NCBI GenBank assembly: GCA_937916035.1
Contig: CALGIH010000382.1
Span: forward strand, 1 to 5,904
Length of the DNA stretch: 5,904 nt
Direction: 5' to 3'
DNA from: an uncultured Lacinutrix sp.
Lineage (GTDB): Bacteria; Bacteroidota; Bacteroidia; Flavobacteriales; Flavobacteriaceae
The notes beneath the pieces are model-generated. The model ran no database searches. It saw only the letters and a list, made by a program, of their open reading frames with translations, and was not told the DNA's origin. Of the stretch, positions 4,616 through 5,904 are shown piece by piece. Numbering within the stretch: position 1 is the stretch's first letter; each line of letters starts with the position of its first letter. The position numbers and the translations under genes are program-made.

Positions 4616-5904
4616 TTAATTCCCGTCTTTGGTTACTACTGATGCATTTGTTTTTGACTGTTCAGTTTTAATACGTTTTAATTCAGCTTTTGCTTCATCT
4701 ACAACATCATTAAACTCTGCGAAATTTTTCGTTACACTCTCTAAAATATAGGTTGCTTGATAGGCATCATCTAAGGCATAAAAGTTCTTTGCCATAATAA
4801 CCAATCCCTTTGCAGCATAATATTTATACCCTGAGTAATCTTTTGCTAATTTTTGAACTACTGTATTAGACGCTTTATGATTCCCTTCTTTATTTTTGAA
4901 ATAGGCATTAAAATAAAGAGCTTCGGCTGCTAGTTCGCCAGATGCAATTTTCTCAACTTCTGAATAAGCAGATTTTGCTTTTGCTTCGTCTACAGTCTTC
5001 ATGGCTGAACGTGCAATAATTACGTGTGCATCACTCTTAACATTTTTATCTACCTTAGAATTCGTCAATACTTTTTCAGCATATGCCACGGCTTTAGCAT
5101 AATCTTTAGCCTGATAATGTGCTTTCATTAAATTAGATTGGGCAAATACCACATTCTGCGGAAATTGGGCCTCGTTTTCTAGTCGTTCTAATACCGGCAT
5201 CGCATTTGACCATTTATCATTATTTAAATAAATTTCAGCCAATCTGGTTAATGCTTGCTCAGTGTATTCTCCACTTGGCCTGCTAATTACATATTCAAAA
5301 TGAGGAATCGCATTACTTTTTAAATCTTCTTTGTAATACAATTGCGCTAAATAGTAATGTGCATTTAAAGCGTGAAGGCCATTTGAAAACTCATTTAAGT
5401 ACGAATTAAACAATTTGATAGCTCTAATTGTATTGCCTGCTAAATATTGTTTTTCGGCAGCTTCATATGTAGTATTGTCCAAGTCAGCATCTGTCACATC
5501 TACATAATCTAAGGTTCTTACCCAATTGGCATATTCATCAACACGACCCAAATCAATATATATTAAACGCGCTGTCGCCACAGACTGAACAGCTTCTGGA
5601 GTGCCTTGATAATTATTTGCAACATTCTTAAACTTATCCAAAGCTAACTCGTTTTTACCTGAATTATAATACACCAAACCTTGTCTTAAAATAGATTTTG
5701 AGACGTACGGACTTGCACGATACTCACTGTTGAGTTGGTCATACATTCGCATTGCCTTATCAACTTCGTTTAATTTTACATACGAATTTCCTAATTCATA
5801 AAGTGCATCATCTCGTAAGGTTGATTTTTTAAAATCGTTAATAAATGAGACCAATTGCTCAATTTTCTGAGAACCTTCATTAATGTAGCCATGACTAATT
5901 GCCT
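4616..5904 (-). CDS. TPR-repeat protein, C-terminal part, open at the right edge
   Basis: The visible C-terminal 428 residues of a longer protein. The frame stays open to the window edge: upstream of the TTG at 5852-5854 it continues AISHGYINEGSQKIEQ, so that TTG is not the true start. The sequence is a nearly continuous chain of tetratricopeptide-like helix pairs, for example DDALYELGNSYVKLNEVDKA (about residues 31-50 of the fragment), ILRQGLVYYNSGKNELALDK (71-90), HYYLAQLYYKEDLKSNAIPH (182-201), ALTRLAEIYLNNDKWSNAM (217-235) and AHYQAKDYAKAVAYAEKVL (261-279). TPR solenoids bind partner proteins. The layout resembles large flavobacterial TPR proteins that carry a signal peptide and act in the periplasm, but the N-terminus is missing here. 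The end (SKTNASVVTKDGN) is polar and disordered-looking. The plugless barrel is the next gene, which suggests a shared envelope role. Confidence 0.9.
   Translation of the reverse strand, partial: AISHGYINEGSQKIEQLVSFINDFKKSTLRDDALYELGNSYVKLNEVDKAMRMYDQLNSEYRASPYVSKSILRQGLVYYNSGKNELALDKFKNVANNYQGTPEAVQSVATARLIYIDLGRVDEYANWVRTLDYVDVTDADLDNTTYEAAEKQYLAGNTIRAIKLFNSYLNEFSNGLHALNAHYYLAQLYYKEDLKSNAIPHFEYVISRPSGEYTEQALTRLAEIYLNNDKWSNAMPVLERLENEAQFPQNVVFAQSNLMKAHYQAKDYAKAVAYAEKVLTNSKVDKNVKSDAHVIIARSAMKTVDEAKAKSAYSEVEKIASGELAAEALYFNAYFKNKEGNHKASNTVVQKLAKDYSGYKYYAAKGLVIMAKNFYALDDAYQATYILESVTKNFAEFNDVVDEAKAELKRIKTEQSKTNASVVTKDGN

Noticed and set aside
5852..5854. TTG as start of the TPR protein
   Set aside because: The frame continues upstream without a stop to the window edge and the residues there (GYINEGSQKIEQ) continue the same helical pattern, so the gene is simply cut by the window.

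Overview
The window looks like chromosomal DNA of a marine-type flavobacterium (Bacteroidota, probably Flavobacteriaceae). It is AT-rich, has no Shine-Dalgarno-like ribosome sites before its genes, and encodes proteins with typical flavobacterial relatives: a plugless TonB-receptor-like barrel, a large TPR protein, a YkgJ cysteine-cluster protein and a sterol-desaturase-family enzyme. No phage, transposase, tRNA, rRNA or CRISPR is visible.

Layout. Positions 1-1902 (minus strand) form a tight three-gene run read right to left: a YkgJ-type cysteine-cluster protein, an exported protein with a probable cysteine-free thioredoxin-like domain, and the N-terminal part of a sterol desaturase/fatty acid hydroxylase that runs off the left edge and probably starts at TTG. 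Gaps are 11 and 5 bases. Positions 1925-2632 (plus strand) hold a class I SAM-dependent methyltransferase, divergent from the YkgJ gene with only 22 bases between start codons. Positions 2633-2821 are a repeat- and hairpin-rich convergent spacer. Positions 2822-5904 (minus strand) hold a two-gene unit: a TPR-repeat protein, open at the right edge, followed after 57 bases by a 578-residue outer-membrane beta-barrel.

The most notable observation is the state of the methyltransferase. The annotated frame ends at a TAG (2570-2572). The same frame continues past it and past a TAA three codons later into a well-formed C-terminal tail ending ...SEGEHFDYLARLS and a further TAA at 2630-2632, giving a restored length of 235 residues. 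Near its 5' end the gene carries a stretch (1969-1989) that resembles a dispersed bacterial repeat (TTTCGACAGGCTCA type). Just after its ancestral stop lie another repeat-like sequence and an AATTCATT octamer array. Together this suggests a gene in early decay, or one with an unusual 3' end, at a site rich in small repeats.

The second theme is the TPR protein plus plugless barrel. This looks like a periplasmic or outer-membrane scaffold with a pore partner. Its substrate cannot be read from the sequence. No wholly new system is demonstrated here; the hypotheses worth testing are listed as findings.
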